Source: an uncultured Erythrobacter sp.
GTDB taxonomy: Bacteria; Pseudomonadota; Alphaproteobacteria; Sphingomonadales; Sphingomonadaceae
Length of the DNA: 41,160 nt
Assembly: GCA_938015255.1 (NCBI GenBank)
Contig: CALLQC010000006.1
Location: 1-41,160, forward strand
Reading direction: 5' to 3'
The position numbers were made by a program, and so were the translations under genes. Below the pieces are notes generated by a model. It saw nothing but the letters and a program-made list of their open reading frames with translations, made no database searches and had not been told where the DNA came from. Position 1 is the stretch's first letter. Each line of letters begins with the position of its first letter. Below are positions 7,877 to 15,415 of this stretch, piece by piece.

Positions 7877-8661
7877 TTCTCGACGACCTCGTTCAAAGGC
7901 ACATTTGTGGTCTTGCCGAATTTGATCGCCGCCTGGTGTGTTTCGACGCCTAGAAAGTCGCACACCCGCGCGCAGGCCACGTTCGGGTCTGTCTCGATGT
8001 CACTTTCGTAACTGAGCTCCAACAGGTCACCGCCGTTCACATTCGCTCGAGCAGCTTCGGCGAAAGATCGGTATTGCTCCAGGACGTTTTGCAAGGTCGT
8101 GAAGGTGTGACCGATATAAATCCGATCGGGATTGATGCGAATCGGATCTACCGTAACCTTGGTTTCAGCGCTGACATGATGCCTGCGCTTTTGTGTCGCC
8201 ACGAGATGCGATACGATCTTGCGCAGATAATTGCGCTCCAGAAGAATGAATTTGGTGAAGCCGACCCGCCGAAGCTGTTCGATCATGTCAGGCAAGGATG
8301 CGCCCAGCATATCGAGATGGTAATCTTGCAGTTCGGTCCCGAATATCCGGTTGCCGCAGCGGGAGCTCATGCGCTGCCGAATTGCCGCCAGTTCCGTCTC
8401 CACATCAAGCTTGCCATACAGCTTGTCGATGCCGACATCCTCGCGCTCGCTGCGTTGATGCAGGCGCTTTTCTATCGTTTCGCCATCCCAGAATATGGCC
8501 GGGTTCTGGTCAAGCATGTCGCCAAGCAACGTGCTCCCGCTTCGGCCGTTGTGAAGCATTACAGCGTGACCATCGCGGCGCATGGGCTGAACGATTGCGC
8601 GCAGACGAGAGGCAGCCAGCCGGCCTCCCCGTTCCCGCAAGAGCTTCAAAACCGAGGTCAA
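7810..8661 (-). CDS. PAPS-dependent sulfotransferase family protein
   Basis: 283 residues with a 5'-phosphosulfate binding loop HNGRSGSTLLGDML at residues 37-50, preceded by a short beta strand, and later FTKFILLERNYLRKIVSH, equivalent to the 3'-phosphate binding region of cytosolic sulfotransferases. The C-terminal half carries the usual YEdie-like segment (LSYESDIETDPNVACARVCDFLGV). The enzyme should move sulfate from PAPS to a hydroxyl of a saccharide or lipid. No signal or membrane segment is seen, so it acts in the cytoplasm. The chosen TTG has GGAG nine bases upstream. It overlaps tail-to-tail with the acyltransferase by 67 bases. Because the neighbours build exopolysaccharide, sulfation of that polymer or its precursor is a reasonable inference, not a proof. 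Confidence 0.8.
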   Translation of the reverse strand: MTSVLKLLRERGGRLAASRLRAIVQPMRRDGHAVMLHNGRSGSTLLGDMLDQNPAIFWDGETIEKRLHQRSEREDVGIDKLYGKLDVETELAAIRQRMSSRCGNRIFGTELQDYHLDMLGASLPDMIEQLRRVGFTKFILLERNYLRKIVSHLVATQKRRHHVSAETKVTVDPIRINPDRIYIGHTFTTLQNVLEQYRSFAEAARANVNGGDLLELSYESDIETDPNVACARVCDFLGVETHQAAIKFGKTTNVPLNEVVENYSEVASALDKSGFGSLLDSAG

Positions 8662-8886
8662 TGAGACTGACTCCGAAAGGGCTTTCTACGCATTAGTCCA
8701 TATAAGCACTCCGGCTCATACGGCTTCAAGCCCCCTTCCGCGAAAGTCCCGCCATGGGAAGATTTGAAAGAATCTGGAAAATCAGCGTAGCGAGGTCAGA
8801 AGTTCTGGCAGATTGGTGGTTACGCGGTTGAAATCGTCCATAATCGTGGGTTCAATCGCGCTAGCGGCTGCGGCGAACTCCAGACA
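8662..8886. other. Intergenic region with in-frame tail after the DUF5060 gene
   Basis: This 225-base gap lies between two minus-strand genes. Directly after the TAG of the DUF5060-type gene the same frame stays open for 34 more codons (minus strand, 8886 to 8782, ending in TGA) and encodes an Ala-rich then amphipathic peptide ending NLPELLTSLR. No clear terminator or operator is present. On the minus strand there is a small hairpin (GGCTT-G-AAGCC), and a TATATG element lies nearer the sulfotransferase start and might be part of its promoter, at low confidence. Confidence 0.35.
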
Positions 8887-10728
8887 CTACTGGCGGTTTG
8901 CATCGAAATTGACGCCGTAGATCAGCGCCACACCATCAATCGTTTCGGTTTTCTCAATCGCCTTGCTCGCTGAGAGGGGGTCGCGCCACTGCACGCTTTC
9001 GGCTCGTTCGATCAATGTCTTATCAAGTGTTTGTCCAGCTGCGACATAGACGATTGCAATATCCGATCGCCCATCATCACTGGGGCCGGACAGACACGGA
9101 AGAACTGTCCATGACTCATCGCATATCTCTGCAGAGCCCAAATCCATCTGTTCAGCTAGCATTTTCCGTGCCGCGCTGCTTGCGCGCCACAACCGTTCCC
9201 GCGATCTGAAATTCTCAGCCGACAGGTCATTGTGGTCGTGATGGGCACCGAAGTACCACTCGACACCTGATCCACCCGCCAGCAAGTGACCCCACAGGGC
9301 ATGCCGAATAAGAGAGCTGTGATTGTCGCTTGCGACATTATCAGGCACAGCGCCATCCTGCCACGGCCCGATTTCATCCATGCTGATAAGCCAGGGCCTT
9401 CCCGCTGCCTGCGAAAGACGCGCCCATTTGACGGTCTCAGCATAGACATCGGTTCGATCCGAAACCTGAAGCGAGAGGCCATCGAGCCCCGGATATCCAA
9501 GCAGGGGTCCGGCAATCCTGTCCTTGTCAGCGCTTTCGGCATGGGTGTGCAGCAGAACCGGATGATCATAGGGATCGATGGCGCTCAACCAGTCAATCAT
9601 GGCCTGGCGCTGTGCGTCATCCTGACCCTCTGGACGCCAGTGAACAGGGCCATTTTCCTCGCCCAGATTCCAGATCAGCGCATTGTGATGGGCGTAGCGC
9701 GCGACCATTTCTGCCATATAGAGCTTGCGAATCCGGCCCGTATTGCCCTCATCCATCGCAAGCTCATTCTCGGTTTCCTGCAACACGACGTGTAGCGCGA
9801 TCCCGCGCGATTGCATGTGAGAGAACACGCTCTCCCATTGATCCAGTTTGCTCACGTCGAAGCGGGTCGGATCGTCAGGATTGAGGAAGGGCCAGACGTC
9901 TTTGCCGTCCCCTCCGACATTCCAGGTCAGAAAATACACCGCATTTACGCCCTGACCTGCCAGATAATTCAGCGCTCCGATCAGGTTTCGTCCGCGCGCC
10001 ACGCCCCATTCAGGATCGCCGGGCTTCCAGTCGAGCCCGTGCGGAGCGAAACTATGGATTACATTTCCACCATCGGATTCTCCATCTCTGGCGTTGTCGC
10101 CGATGCGGTACGTGTTGTCGAAATCAACGAAAGCGAGCAAATTCTCCGGGCTGTTCGCCCCGCTTTTGAGCCAAACCTCGTCAGATCCTGACCGGATGAA
10201 TTTTCCGTCGCGAGCAAGCAGGCGTCCATTGTTCTCAGCGCGCCAATCCGTGCCAACGACAGAGGATGGCACGACCTCGAACTGGCCCGAAGAGATGCTC
10301 AGATCAACCGTCTCGCCGGAGCCGAAATCTCGATCAATGGCGATGTCAGGGGCGCGAGACAGCCTTGCCTCCCATTGCCACTCCCCAAGCCGGTCAGGAG
10401 TGAACATCGCACGCCACACCGGACCGGAAACAGCACCGCTTTCAGCCGCATTGCCATCGGCAGCATAGAAGCCTCTAACCGCAATAGGCGGACCCTTGGC
10501 CGGAGGCTGAAACGTTACGGTCAGGCGATAATCGGTAAAAGGGTTTAAGTCGCCAGTCTCGCTTAAAGTGGGCCCATGAAAATCGAGCGCGAGTGGGACG
10601 TGGCGCTCCACAGCTTCCAGGGGCGGCGCATTGTTGCCCGTCAGGTCGTGATCAGCGATGCAAGCCTGTGCGGCAGCCGCGAATAGGAACAGGGCCCCCA
10701 CCTTCCGAAAGCCCGGAATGCGGCGCAC
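8887..10728 (-). CDS. DUF5060-type putative glycoside hydrolase lipoprotein
   Basis: 613 residues. A lipoprotein signal (FRKVGALFLFAAAAQAC, Cys23) leads into an Ig-like N-terminal domain (about 45-155, with ALDFHGP, DYRLTVTF, RAMFTPDRLGEWQWEA), as in DUF5060 proteins. A TIM-barrel-like region follows (about 165-540), with WNLGEENG (Glu357/358) and ISMDEIG (Glu452) placed like the acid/base and nucleophile of clan GH-A glycosidases. A small C-terminal beta domain follows. It should act in the periplasm or at the outer membrane on an oligosaccharide. The GTG at 10728 was chosen because it opens the signal peptide and lies 26 bases after the stop of the semialdehyde dehydrogenase gene, with which it forms an operon. 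Catalytic residues and substrate are inferences. Confidence 0.75.
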   Translation of the reverse strand: MRRIPGFRKVGALFLFAAAAQACIADHDLTGNNAPPLEAVERHVPLALDFHGPTLSETGDLNPFTDYRLTVTFQPPAKGPPIAVRGFYAADGNAAESGAVSGPVWRAMFTPDRLGEWQWEARLSRAPDIAIDRDFGSGETVDLSISSGQFEVVPSSVVGTDWRAENNGRLLARDGKFIRSGSDEVWLKSGANSPENLLAFVDFDNTYRIGDNARDGESDGGNVIHSFAPHGLDWKPGDPEWGVARGRNLIGALNYLAGQGVNAVYFLTWNVGGDGKDVWPFLNPDDPTRFDVSKLDQWESVFSHMQSRGIALHVVLQETENELAMDEGNTGRIRKLYMAEMVARYAHHNALIWNLGEENGPVHWRPEGQDDAQRQAMIDWLSAIDPYDHPVLLHTHAESADKDRIAGPLLGYPGLDGLSLQVSDRTDVYAETVKWARLSQAAGRPWLISMDEIGPWQDGAVPDNVASDNHSSLIRHALWGHLLAGGSGVEWYFGAHHDHNDLSAENFRSRERLWRASSAARKMLAEQMDLGSAEICDESWTVLPCLSGPSDDGRSDIAIVYVAAGQTLDKTLIERAESVQWRDPLSASKAIEKTETIDGVALIYGVNFDANRQ

Positions 10729-10754
10729 CCAACCACAGGAAAGCTCGACGCAAG

Positions 10755-12317
10755 CTATTTCTGCAGCCCCCCATCGACCAGTCTTACAACTCCACCCGCA
10801 TCGTCTTGCAGTTCTGCAGGCAGCAACTCTTGAGGCATATCTTGATAGGAGACCGGTCTCAGGAACCGTTCGATGGCCATTGTTCCGACCGAGGTGCTGC
10901 GCGGATCGGATGTGGCAGGGAACGGTCCGCCGTGCACCATCGCGTGGGTAACGTCGACTCCCGTCGGCCAACCATTGGCGATGACCCGCCCGGCAAGGCC
11001 TTCAAGCGTAGGCAGCAAAGCCTTGGCGATGTCATGATCCGTCTGAGACATATGGAGGGTGGCGGTGAGTTGACCTTCCATCCGTTTCAAGATTGCATGA
11101 ATCTCATTAATATCGTTGCATTGCACAAGGATCGAAACCGGGCCGAAGATCTCATCAGCCAGCGCCGGGTTAGCGAAGAAATCATCGCCGCTCACCGTGT
11201 AAATTTGCGCCTGCGCGCCTGCCTCACCGTCGCCCTTTCCTTTACCACAAGCCGTGGCGGCGGCATCAGCAGCCAAAGCGCCGACGCCGCTTTCGAAAGC
11301 CTTGCGGATCGCCGGAGTAAGCATGGTTTGCGCCGCGACCTCGGCAAGCGCTTCAATGGCAGAAGTGCGAAAACGGTCGAGTGCCGCGCCCTTGACGCCT
11401 AGAACGATACCGGGATTGGTGCAGAATTGTCCGGCCCCGAGCGAAAGCGAACCAGCATAGGCAGTGCCGAGAGTATCAGCAGCCTCGGCCAGCCGGCCGG
11501 GCAAGAGAATGACCGGATTGACGCTACTCATTTCAGCAAAGACCGGGATCGGCACCGAACGCGCGGCAGCATACTCCATCAACGCCAGCCCACCCCCGCG
11601 CGATCCGGTGAAACCGACTGCCGCGATGCGCGGATCTTTGACCAGGGCCTCACCCAGCGCATTCCCGGAACCGTTCAAAAGCGAGAACACACCGCCTGGC
11701 AGACCACATTCGGCAACAGCTTCACTGATCGCTGTGGCGACCAGCTCGGATGTTCCAGGGTGTGCTGGATGGCCTTTCACCACGACACAGCAGCCCGCCG
11801 CCAGAGCCGAAGCGGTGTCCCCGCCGGCTACTGAAAACGCGAGGGGGAAATTGCTCGCACCGAAAACTGCAACTGGGCCAAGCGGGACCATCCGCAAGCG
11901 CAGATCAGGCTTAGGCGGGGTGCGTTCGCGGTCGGCGTGATCAACCCTCGCGCGCTGCCAGTGCCCTGCTTCGAGGTAGTCGGCGAACATTCGCAGTTGG
12001 CCCACTGTCCGTCCGCGCTCACCGTTAAGGCGCGCCTCTGGCAGTCCGCTCTCACGCATTGCCCGCTGCGTGAGTTGATCTCCAAGCGCATCAATCTTCG
12101 CTGCCGCAGTACGGAGAAATACCGCCCGCTTTGCGGCAGGAAGCGCACCGTAAGAGCCTTGCGCGGCAGCAGCCGCTTCGCAAGCATCGGCCACGTCAGC
12201 CCTGGTCGCTTCATAGAAATCCGGTTCGAAGGTTTGACCGCTGGCGGCGTCCACCGCACGAAAAGTTGAGTCAGATGCGCGGCTAGCACCAGCGATGAAG
12301 TTTTGGCCTGTCAACAT
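10755..12317 (-). CDS. 2-oxoglutarate-semialdehyde (2,5-dioxopentanoate) dehydrogenase
   Basis: 520 residues, NAD(P)-dependent aldehyde dehydrogenase of the KGSADH type. It shows the N-terminal MLTGQNFIAG, the cofactor segment VFGASNFPLAFSVAGGDTASALAAGC, FTGSRGGG, the general base Glu262 in FAEMSSVNP and the nucleophile Cys299 in LGAGQFCTNPG. The SNFPLAFS, EMSSVNP and GQFCTNPG forms are characteristic of the dioxopentanoate branch of the family. It oxidises 2-oxoglutarate semialdehyde to 2-oxoglutarate, the last step of the Weimberg route; the Caulobacter equivalent is named xylA, a name avoided here because it also means xylose isomerase. It heads an operon with the DUF5060 gene and is divergent from the sugar permease across a shared operator at 12387-12402. 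Cytoplasmic. Confidence 0.9.
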   Translation of the reverse strand: MLTGQNFIAGASRASDSTFRAVDAASGQTFEPDFYEATRADVADACEAAAAAQGSYGALPAAKRAVFLRTAAAKIDALGDQLTQRAMRESGLPEARLNGERGRTVGQLRMFADYLEAGHWQRARVDHADRERTPPKPDLRLRMVPLGPVAVFGASNFPLAFSVAGGDTASALAAGCCVVVKGHPAHPGTSELVATAISEAVAECGLPGGVFSLLNGSGNALGEALVKDPRIAAVGFTGSRGGGLALMEYAAARSVPIPVFAEMSSVNPVILLPGRLAEAADTLGTAYAGSLSLGAGQFCTNPGIVLGVKGAALDRFRTSAIEALAEVAAQTMLTPAIRKAFESGVGALAADAAATACGKGKGDGEAGAQAQIYTVSGDDFFANPALADEIFGPVSILVQCNDINEIHAILKRMEGQLTATLHMSQTDHDIAKALLPTLEGLAGRVIANGWPTGVDVTHAMVHGGPFPATSDPRSTSVGTMAIERFLRPVSYQDMPQELLPAELQDDAGGVVRLVDGGLQK

Positions 12318-12386
12318 TGGGGACTGTTCTCCTGGAACTTGTGATGCGGCGCAAATGGCCGCTTGCCTTTTGGCAGAATTCCAAGA

Positions 12387-12402
12387 TAGGTAGCGCTACC
12401 AT
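12387..12402. promoter_or_regulatory. LacI-type operator, site 1 (permease / dehydrogenase divergent region)
   Basis: The perfect 12-base palindrome GGTAGCGCTACC at 12389-12400, with flank AT on the right, matches the shared consensus ATGGTAGCGCTACCAT except for the two outer left bases. The central CG step and even symmetry are typical of LacI-family operators. It sits between the divergent semialdehyde dehydrogenase and sugar permease genes, 44 bases from the permease ATG, so it can control both directions. It is one of four copies in the window. Confidence 0.85.
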
Positions 12403-12415
12403 AACGTGTCCGCAA
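12387..12415 (-). promoter_or_regulatory. Promoter with -10 inside the operator, for the semialdehyde dehydrogenase operon
   Basis: On the minus strand TTGCGG (12410-12415) and TACCTA (12387-12392) are 17 bases apart and can serve as -35 and -10. The -10 hexamer is the distal half of the palindromic operator, so a bound repressor would cover it. The same geometry occurs at the 39.4 kb operon, which strengthens the reading. The strength of each hexamer is only moderate. Confidence 0.5.
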
Positions 12416-12445
12416 GACTGTTGAAGGGCGCATCGGGGAGGAAAA

Positions 12446-13858
12446 ATGAACACTTCGGGTCATCAGGATCAGGCCGCTAATTTAGGCCTGATTTCGGCAA
12501 TTGTCGCGGTTGCGACTTTAGGTGGTTTTCTGTTCGGTTTCGACAGCGGGGTCATCAACGGTACGGTTGATGGCCTGCGGCTCGCATTCGATTCGGACGA
12601 TGTCGGCACAGGCTTCAACGTGGCTTCGATGCTGCTGGGGTGTGCGGTCGGTGCATTTCTTGCAGGCCGCTTGTCTGACATTCTGGGCCGCAAGAAAACC
12701 TTATTGCTTGCTGCTGCCTTCTTTATCGTCAGCGCTTTTGGCTCTGGCATAGCCGGATCGTCGACTGAATTCATCATCTACCGCATCATCGGCGGCTTCG
12801 CAGTAGGCGCAGCCAGCGTTCTTGCGCCCGCCTATGTCAGCGAAGTCACGCCTGCCCATTTGCGAGGTCGGCTTTCGAGTGTTCAGCAGATCATGATCAT
12901 CGTCGGCCTGACGGCCGCGTTTCTTTCGAATTATCTGCTTGCTGAAAATGCGGGCGCGTCGACCAATGCGTTCTGGCTCGGCTTCGAAGCGTGGCGCTGG
13001 ATGTTCTGGATTGAATTGGTACCGGCGACCGTCTTCCTGATCGCGTTGCTTTTCATTCCGGAAAGCCCGCGCTTTCTGGTGAACAAAGGCTTGCCTGAAG
13101 AGGCGGAAAATGTGCTGGGACGCTTGTTTGGTGAAGGTTTCGCAGCACGCAAAGTGGGCGAAATTCAAGAGTCGGTCGCGCAGGATCGCGAACCACGGCT
13201 TTCCGACCTTATAGACAAAACCAGCGGCAAGGTCCGCACCATCGTCTGGGTCGGCATTGGCCTTGCTGTGTTCCAGCAACTCGTCGGCATCAACGTCGTA
13301 TTCTATTATGGCGCCGTGCTGTGGCAGGCGGTTGGCTTTTCTGAAAGCGACGCTCTCAAAATCAACATTCTTTCGGGCACCCTGTCAATTGGCTCCTGCC
13401 TCATCGCCATTGCTCTGATCGACAAGATCGGGCGAAAGCCGCTCTTGCTGATTGGCTCAATCGGTATGGCGATTACACTCGGCATGATGGCTGTCGCCTT
13501 CCAGAGCGGCACATTTGCCGATGGCTCGCTGCAATTGTCGGACAGCGCCGGGCTTACCGCCCTGATCGCGGCTAATGCCTATGTTGCGCTGTTCAACTTC
13601 AGCTGGGGTCCGGTTATGTGGGTCATGCTCGGAGAGATGTTCCCCAACCAGATCCGCGGTTCAGGTCTTGCGGTAAGCGGGTTTTCGCAGTGGATCGCCA
13701 ATTTCGGAATCACCATGACTTTTCCGATCATGCTCGGAACAATCGGCCTTACCGGAGCCTATGGCTTCTACGCCCTAAGCGCAGCCATCTCTGTCCTGTT
13801 TGTGTGGATGATGGTACGCGAGACGAAGGGGATCGAGCTGGAGCAGATGACCGGATGA
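12446..13858 (+). CDS. Sugar:proton symporter, MFS sugar-porter family (xylose-type)
   Basis: 470 residues, 12 predicted transmembrane segments. Sugar-porter signatures are present: GRLSDILGRKK after segment two, the YVSEVTPAHLRGRLSS segment around residue 130, PESPRFLV near residue 205 at the start of the central loop, QQLVGINVVFYYG after it, DKIGRKP, and a C-terminal RETKG(I)ELEQM. These resemble XylE/GalP-type porters that import D-xylose or hexoses with protons across the inner membrane. Context (Weimberg genes, xylanase, common operator) makes xylose the most likely substrate, although other pentoses or hexoses cannot be excluded. A GGGAGG element stands upstream of the ATG. It is followed after 33 bases by a halogenase-family gene on the same strand, probably in one transcript. 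Confidence 0.9.
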   Translation: MNTSGHQDQAANLGLISAIVAVATLGGFLFGFDSGVINGTVDGLRLAFDSDDVGTGFNVASMLLGCAVGAFLAGRLSDILGRKKTLLLAAAFFIVSAFGSGIAGSSTEFIIYRIIGGFAVGAASVLAPAYVSEVTPAHLRGRLSSVQQIMIIVGLTAAFLSNYLLAENAGASTNAFWLGFEAWRWMFWIELVPATVFLIALLFIPESPRFLVNKGLPEEAENVLGRLFGEGFAARKVGEIQESVAQDREPRLSDLIDKTSGKVRTIVWVGIGLAVFQQLVGINVVFYYGAVLWQAVGFSESDALKINILSGTLSIGSCLIAIALIDKIGRKPLLLIGSIGMAITLGMMAVAFQSGTFADGSLQLSDSAGLTALIAANAYVALFNFSWGPVMWVMLGEMFPNQIRGSGLAVSGFSQWIANFGITMTFPIMLGTIGLTGAYGFYALSAAISVLFVWMMVRETKGIELEQMTG

Positions 13859-13891
13859 CGATTGGCAAACCCATTTCGAGGGCTTAGCCTC

Positions 13892-15415
13892 GTGACTATG
13901 GGAGCGAGCAAGCCAGTGCGTGTCGTGGTGCTCGGCGGGGGAACCGCAGGGTGGATGTCTGCCGCAGGTGTTGCAAAGCTTCTCCCCAGCACTGCTTCGG
14001 TCACTCTGGTCGAGAGTGAAGATATCGGGATTGTCGGGGTGGGGGAAGCGACGCTTCCCCATATCCGCGGTTATGTCGAGCGTCTCGGCATCGACGAAGC
14101 GGCGTTCATGAAGGCGACCCACGCGACCTATAAGCTGGGTATCGACTTCCGCGATTTCGGTCGTATTGGCGAGAGTTACATTCACCCCTTTGGCAGCTTT
14201 GGGGAAGAAGTTGCCGGAGTAGGGTTTCATCATTGGTGGCTCGAACAAAGGCGGCGAGGCATGGCAGGCGATCTAGGCGATTACTCGCTTGCGGTAGCCG
14301 CCGCTCGCGCGAACCGCTTCACGCCGCCGGCGCAGGACATGTCGCTCGCTTCGACCTATGGCTATGCTTATCAGTTCGATGCGACCCTATTCGGTCCCTT
14401 CATGCGTGAATTTGGTGTTGCCATTGGAGTGACCCGGATCGAAGGGCTGGTCACGTCTGTTGAGCGTGACGCCGAAAGCGGCAATGTCACCGCTCTCATC
14501 CTGAAGGACGGTCAGCGCGTTGAAGGCGATCTGTTCATCGATTGCTCGGGCTTTCGTTCGATCCTGCTGGGTCAGGAACTCGAAGAAGACTGGCAGGATT
14601 GGACGCATTGGTTACCCTGCGACCGTGCGGCGGCCATGCCCTGCACGCACGAAACAACCGATATCCGGCCCTACACTGTCGCAACCGCCATGCCCGCCGG
14701 GTGGCGCTGGCAGATCCCGCTCCAGCACCGGATGGGCAATGGCTATGTCTTCTCAAGCGCGTTCTGCGACGAGGATCACGCCTGCGAAACCATTCGTAAC
14801 GCCGCAGAAGGCGAACCACTCGGCGATCCGCGCGTACTGCGCTTCCGCCCCGGTCGCCGGACACGGTCATGGAGTCACAATGTCGTTGGCGTCGGGCTTT
14901 CAAGCGGGTTCCTCGAACCGCTTGAATCCACATCGATCTATCTTGCGCAGATGGCAATCACCTATCTGATCGAGCTGTTTCCCGACAACGGCATCGTGGA
15001 TCCCCGCGACCGCGATGAATTCAACCGGTTGGTGGATATGGAATATGACCGCGTGCGCGATTTCCTGATCCTGCACTACAACGCGACGACGCGCGACGAT
15101 TCCGAATTCTGGAATCACGTTCGCACGATGAAACTGCCAGACAGCCTCGAAGACAAGATGGAACTATGGCGCCGCGCTGGGCGGATCGAGAAATATTCGG
15201 ACGGACTGTTCTACGATGCCAGCTGGATCGCAGTCTATATCGGACAGGGTATCATGCCCGAACGTCACGATGCCCGTGCCTCGCTTGGTGATCCCGCACG
15301 GATCGGAGCGGCGCTTGACGGATTGAAGCGCGCGATTGCGAACGAAGTGTCCGGCATGCCGGGCCATCTCGATTATCTCAAAGGCAACATATCGCGGCTG
15401 GCCGAGGCAGCGTGA
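13892..15415 (+). CDS. FADH2-dependent halogenase family protein (tryptophan-halogenase-like), copy 3
   Basis: 507 residues. The FAD-binding GGGTAGW is at residues 15-21, GEATLP at 51-56, the halide/hypohalite channel Lys in TYKLGIDF (Lys81), the signature WRWQIP at 271-276 and the Glu in LEPLESTSIY (Glu345). Lys and Glu correspond to PrnA Lys79 and Glu346, so the protein looks catalytically competent. Known enzymes chlorinate or brominate indoles or phenols using FADH2 from a partner reductase; the substrate here is unknown. There is no signal peptide, so it is cytoplasmic. The GTG at 13892 is chosen because GAGGG lies nine bases upstream; an ATG follows two codons later. Its stop overlaps the GTG of the next gene by four bases (GTGA), and the permease gene precedes it. 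Confidence 0.88.
   Translation: MTMGASKPVRVVVLGGGTAGWMSAAGVAKLLPSTASVTLVESEDIGIVGVGEATLPHIRGYVERLGIDEAAFMKATHATYKLGIDFRDFGRIGESYIHPFGSFGEEVAGVGFHHWWLEQRRRGMAGDLGDYSLAVAAARANRFTPPAQDMSLASTYGYAYQFDATLFGPFMREFGVAIGVTRIEGLVTSVERDAESGNVTALILKDGQRVEGDLFIDCSGFRSILLGQELEEDWQDWTHWLPCDRAAAMPCTHETTDIRPYTVATAMPAGWRWQIPLQHRMGNGYVFSSAFCDEDHACETIRNAAEGEPLGDPRVLRFRPGRRTRSWSHNVVGVGLSSGFLEPLESTSIYLAQMAITYLIELFPDNGIVDPRDRDEFNRLVDMEYDRVRDFLILHYNATTRDDSEFWNHVRTMKLPDSLEDKMELWRRAGRIEKYSDGLFYDASWIAVYIGQGIMPERHDARASLGDPARIGAALDGLKRAIANEVSGMPGHLDYLKGNISRLAEAA

Noticed and set aside
10729..10971. N-terminal extension of the DUF5060-type frame
   Set aside because: It overlaps the 3' part of the semialdehyde dehydrogenase and is Arg/Cys-rich, whereas a lipoprotein signal begins at 10728.
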